From: Bondarzewia mesenterica
Taxonomy: Eukaryota > Basidiomycota > Agaricomycetes > Russulales > Bondarzewiaceae
Assembly: GCA_004802705.1 (NCBI GenBank)
Contig: SGPL01000254.1
Location: 1 to 46,096, forward strand
Direction of reading: 5' to 3'
Length of the DNA: 46,096 nt
Shown piece by piece: positions 42,901-46,096 of this stretch (position 1 is the stretch's first letter; every line of letters begins with the position of its first letter). The position numbers and the translations under genes are program-made. The notes beneath the pieces are model-generated. The model was given only the letters and a program-made list of their open reading frames with translations, was not told the origin of the DNA and made no database searches.

Positions 42901-44274
42901 ATGGCGATCTCGACGAAAGTGGTACCCAAGGCCGTGTTGTACTACGATCCGCACCGTGTATGGTCTTCAGCTGGTAATGATCTCTTTTGCATCCTCGTCG
43001 TCGTGTTGACCTGACCTGCATCCAGTTCGCCTTGCTTTGTATGTTGATTACTGTATGAGATATGGAGAGGCTGAGCCACGATGCTTACAGGGAAGAGAAG
43101 GGCTACGGAGACGATGAGGTCGATTTCAAGATGGTGGACTTGGGTAGGCAAATGCATCTGATTATCATCCAAATTTGCTGGGCCCGAATCCTGTTCTCCA
43201 GCAAAGGGACAGAATTTTTTCCCGAGCTTCTTGAGGCTCAATCCAAAGGGTACGCGTCGTTTGAATCCGTTGTACAGTTACTGACATTCTGAGGCGATGT
43301 AGGAACTTTGCCAGGTCTTATCGTTCCGTTCGAGAACACGCTCCCCGCAGAGATCGAGAGCCGATATAAAGCCGTCACAGACACTACAGTATGATTATCC
43401 ACCCCATCTTCTTACCGTTTTTTGTGACGTCGTTCTGCAGGCCATCGTGGAGCTGCTTGACCGCTCACGATCTGCAATGTCGCGGACGCATACAACGTCC
43501 TTCGCTCCTGCGCCGGTTCTCTCTCCTGCAACGATATCCTTTTCTGGAGTATCTAAAACAATCATCGATGTGGTCCATGCAGGCCCCGCCTCTCCAGTGC
43601 TTCTCTTCTACATGAACGCGCGCGACTCGTCCACACTGCAATCCGTCTCCAAGACTGTCCTCCCCTTCCTTCGCGGGCGGTGTGACGCCCTCGATCGTTA
43701 CCTGAGCGACAACAAGTCGAGCTCCATCAGCATCTCGGAAAAGACAAAGACCTTCTGGTTGGAGAAGAAGCGTGCGACGGAAGAGTTGTTGATCACGATG
43801 TCGGACGCCGGCAAGGCCGATGCAGAACTCAGTGATGCTGGGAAGAAATCAAAACTGCTTGGGAGGTCGGGCTCGCTCTGGTCCTGACCAAATTGACCAA
43901 GGAGCTCGTCGGCCCTTCCGCCCTCGGTAAATCTGCCAAGCAAAACTCGGTCGTTCGATTGTTCATGATATCGTCCCTGTTTAGGTGACCAGTTTTCCAT
44001 CGCGGACATCCATATCGTGGCATGGCTCGCTTGGTTGATCAAATTGTCAGGAGGCAGCATGACAGACAATGGCGCTGACGCCATTCGGAAGCTGGAGCGG
44101 CATATTGTTGACGGGTTCAGACTGCCCAAGGACGCCTTCCCTCCAAGTTCGCAGGCGTCGAGCTCTGAGGGGACCACCTTGATGAACCCGGTTGCGCAGG
44201 CCAAGCTGTCTATCATTTGGGATAACGTCAAGGAGCGGCCGAGCTGGAAGAAGGTGTATGGAGGAAATGCGTGA
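42901..44274 (+). CDS. Glutathione S-transferase-like protein (one apparent frameshift)
   Basis: Seven exons: 42901-42973, 43026-43038 (13 nt), 43091-43143, 43202-43249, 43303-43388, 43441-43926, 43985-44274; 349 residues if one break is bridged. The N-terminal thioredoxin fold is seen as VLYYDPHRVWSSAVRLALEE, DFKMVDLAKGQNF, PSFLRLNPKGTLPGLIVP; the glutathione-binding cis-proline would be the P in GTLPGL. The C-terminal helical domain includes FWLEKKRATEELL and ends GDQFSIADIHIVAWLAWLIK, the usual N-capping/hydrophobic staple region of GSTs. A Ser/Thr-rich insert at residues about 105-150 is unusual. The frame breaks at 43840-43842, where GGG should be GGGG to give DAGEEIKTAWEVGLAL. Likely a cytosolic detoxification-type enzyme; substrate unknown. 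Confidence 0.8.
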
Positions 44275-45430
44275 TATCGAAAAGGCATAGACATTCTGCG
44301 CTGCAGCCTTTGCCTTTGAGTTTTTATTCTCGGGTCCTCAGGTTAGTCGACGTGACGCGCACATCCTGTATCCAACCTGAATTGACGTACATGCTTCCCC
44401 GACATCGTAGTCGGCATTTGGAACCTTCCAATCATATTACGACATCGGCCGACAAGTTGAAACCGCAGGTACGCGTCGCGTCTACTCGGACATTCTACAC
44501 GGAATGTGACCTGGTACTCCTCAGATGACTCTGACTCAGACAGCACTCCGGATGTGACAAACTGCCATCTCTGGATGCTGGTCCGCTCTTTTAGACTCGA
44601 GATGACTTGTCAGTGTGCAGCGTGCGTGGCTCGATGGCTCGTCGTTTTGGACATTGGATTTCCCTACAGACAACGTTGTAACTGCGTGGTACTGTAGAAT
44701 GATTTTTCTGAATATAGAAATGATTTTTTATTGTATTATTTGCGGTTGGATAAGCATGAATATCAGAAGGTTTATTTTAAATTTATTTGGATATATCCTG
44801 GCGGCGGCTGCTTGAGCCCGCATAAAATACGTTGAAAATACCCAGAAAACTCGGAAAGAAACCAAAATTTTACGCAAATTTCTGCTGGAGAGAAATATTG
44901 AGAAAATAGTTGGAATATTTGGTATTTTCCAAGAATTTCCCTCCGGAAAATTTGGGCCGAAGTGCTGTGAAAGGAAGTCTCTTGGCCTTATGTCCAAGGT
45001 CACCTAAGATATACAGGTAGTTGACTAGTACTACGCTTGGCTTTTTAAAGTTGGTGCATTCAGAAGTCTTCGTTTATCTCCCACAGGCCGACCTTACAAA
45101 CAAAATAGAAGACAGTCGTTCTAAGTCTTCGTCGATTTTCTCAAATTCCATTACAGTAGCGGACAGACCTCTTGAAAAAAGATATCTTTGAAATATGGGT
45201 CATCTATCATTCGTGCCGTATCATACTTTACGACAAAATTGTGATCTCGAATGCGCGCCTCTGACTCGCCGACTTGAAATTTGTCCCCATCATAAGTAAC
45301 TCGTGATGCTTGAGAACACTCACCGGTACACCCATAATCCCCTGTAAATAGAACAATGTACAGAATGGAAAAAAAAAAGCCATAAAATCATGACTGCTGT
45401 AAAGGTCGCACTCAAAGTTGCACAGAATCA
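44275..45430. other. Intergenic, with A/T-rich repeat-like segment
   Basis: No gene is recognised. 44690-44990 is strongly A/T-rich compared with its surroundings and contains repeat copy B. Confidence 0.45.
44830..44980 (+). repeat. A/T-rich dispersed repeat, possible copy B
   Basis: Contains GAAAATAC, GGAATATTTGG and CGGAAAATTTGGGCCGAAGT. It resembles the minus strand of 41425-41545. Similarity is by eye only. Confidence 0.3.
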
Positions 45431-45935
45431 CTACGGCCAGGCCTGGGCTTTCACGGTGCTAATCCAAGAAGCTGCTGCATCAGGATATTCCCAGGTCATG
45501 ATGCCGGCATCTGCGATCAGAGGATGTGAGCAAGATGAGCACGTTCAAGTATATGCAAGACTTACTCCAGCCTTGGCTCTTAGCCGTGTTGACACACCCT
45601 GCAAGAGTCGCTGGAGACATGTATCCAGTACTAGCATCGCTGGACGTGGCAGGCTTGCCGATGACAATTTTGTTTAAGCTGACTCCATTGGCGGCGATCT
45701 CGAAGACGGCTGAGCCAGGGAATGAACCGCCTGAGGTGGTGAGAAGGTTGGTGCAAGTAGTATATTCAGATGCACCCTCTGAAACCATCGTGATAGATCA
45801 AAAATTGCATCTAAGCATATCGCGTGGTCTGAAAGATACGTACGGTTGTAGAACTATAGATAGATATCAATCAGGCGGTCAGTTGACTAGGCTTTGGGTC
45901 AGAGAAAGGAGGACTGAAGATACCTGGACATTGTA
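45431..45935 (-). CDS. GH18 chitinase, C-terminal exons (partial)
   Basis: Four exons join in frame on the minus strand: 45924-45935 (YNVQ), 45844-45853 (FYN), 45566-45778 and 45431-45510, ending in TAG. The protein reads YNVQFYNQGASEYTTC, FEIAANGVSLNKIVIGKPAT, GYMSPATLAGCV, GWNAGIMTWEYPDAAASW, a good match to the last barrel strands of family 18 chitinases (the YNVQFYNQ and MTWEYP strands). Two exons are only 12 and 10 nt. GH18 enzymes cut chitin by a substrate-assisted mechanism with a DxxDxDxE motif; that motif is not in this window. The 160 bases before the first exon to the window edge do not read as the preceding GH18 part. Confidence 0.82.
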
Positions 45936-46096
45936 CTATACACCAATTTGTGTGAGTTACTTCTAGCATCGGGCAGTCTGAGATATTCACTCACCCGACT
46001 AGTTGCCGGCCGCGAATAGACCGCAAGACATAACACTAACAACATGAAAATCAAGAACCAAACAGCTAGCTTAGCTCTGACCCAGTTGAGAACTGC
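45936..46096. other. Window edge, upstream of the chitinase exons
   Basis: A GTGAGT donor at about 45998 on the minus strand follows an open stretch encoding a hydrophobic run (FLIFMLLVLCLAVYS). This could be an exon of the same gene or unrelated sequence. Confidence 0.3.

Overview
The window looks like a piece of a basidiomycete (probably agaricomycete) nuclear genome. The evidence is dense, short introns of about 50-60 bases with GTNNGT donors and CTNA-type branch sites, many very small exons (10-36 nt), two proteins of the mushroom-type DUF6533 membrane family, a Zn2Cys6 regulator with a fungal-specific transcription factor domain, and a fungal P450. The sequence is draft quality: isolated Ns lie at 5637-6347, 20262-20804 and 22744-22767, and several otherwise clean genes carry one-base frame breaks, four of them in or next to homopolymer runs.

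Layout. 1-2.5 kb: mostly empty, with one tRNA-Leu(AAG) on the minus strand. 2.6-8.6 kb: two paralogous DUF6533 membrane-protein genes facing each other tail to tail, each with 14 exons that match in length and phase except for the last; the left copy has a 95-bp out-of-frame tandem duplication that changes its C-terminus, and a 111-bp MITE-like element lies between them. 9.99-10.5 kb: mitochondrial ribosomal protein uS17m. 11.2-12.06 kb: a SUZ-domain protein. 13.2-15.8 kb: a cytochrome P450 (14 exons, one frame break in an A9 run). 17.4-22.5 kb, minus strand: a Zn2Cys6 transcription factor of about 1250 residues. 23.6-24.2 kb: a small protein of unknown function.

24.4-35.0 kb is the most unusual part. 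It holds a run of decayed copies of normally conserved genes: TMA22/DENR, two unrecognised coding stretches, ATG7, a glutathione S-transferase (GST), and KRE33/NAT10 on the other strand. They have internal deletions, stops, frame changes and missing ends that base-calling errors alone would not explain.

36.4-40.9 kb: an AP-3 beta adaptin gene (plus strand) and a questin-oxidase-like gene (minus strand) run into each other tail to tail. Both lose their usual C-termini at the meeting point near 38.9-39.0 kb, which suggests a rearrangement breakpoint. 42.9-44.3 kb: a second, mostly intact GST-like gene. 45.4-46.1 kb: the C-terminal exons of a GH18 chitinase, cut by the window edge.

Apart from the two DUF6533 paralogues, the genes do not form an obvious pathway. 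The P450, GST, questin-oxidase-like enzyme and zinc-cluster factor are secondary-metabolism-type functions, but they are interleaved with housekeeping genes and spread over 30 kb, so a biosynthetic cluster is not supported. No gene, motif or layout here can be called a new biological system. The best leads are the relic tract, the AP-3 beta/questin oxidase junction, the DUF6533 inverted pair with its frame-changing duplication, and the small mobile-element-like hairpins.
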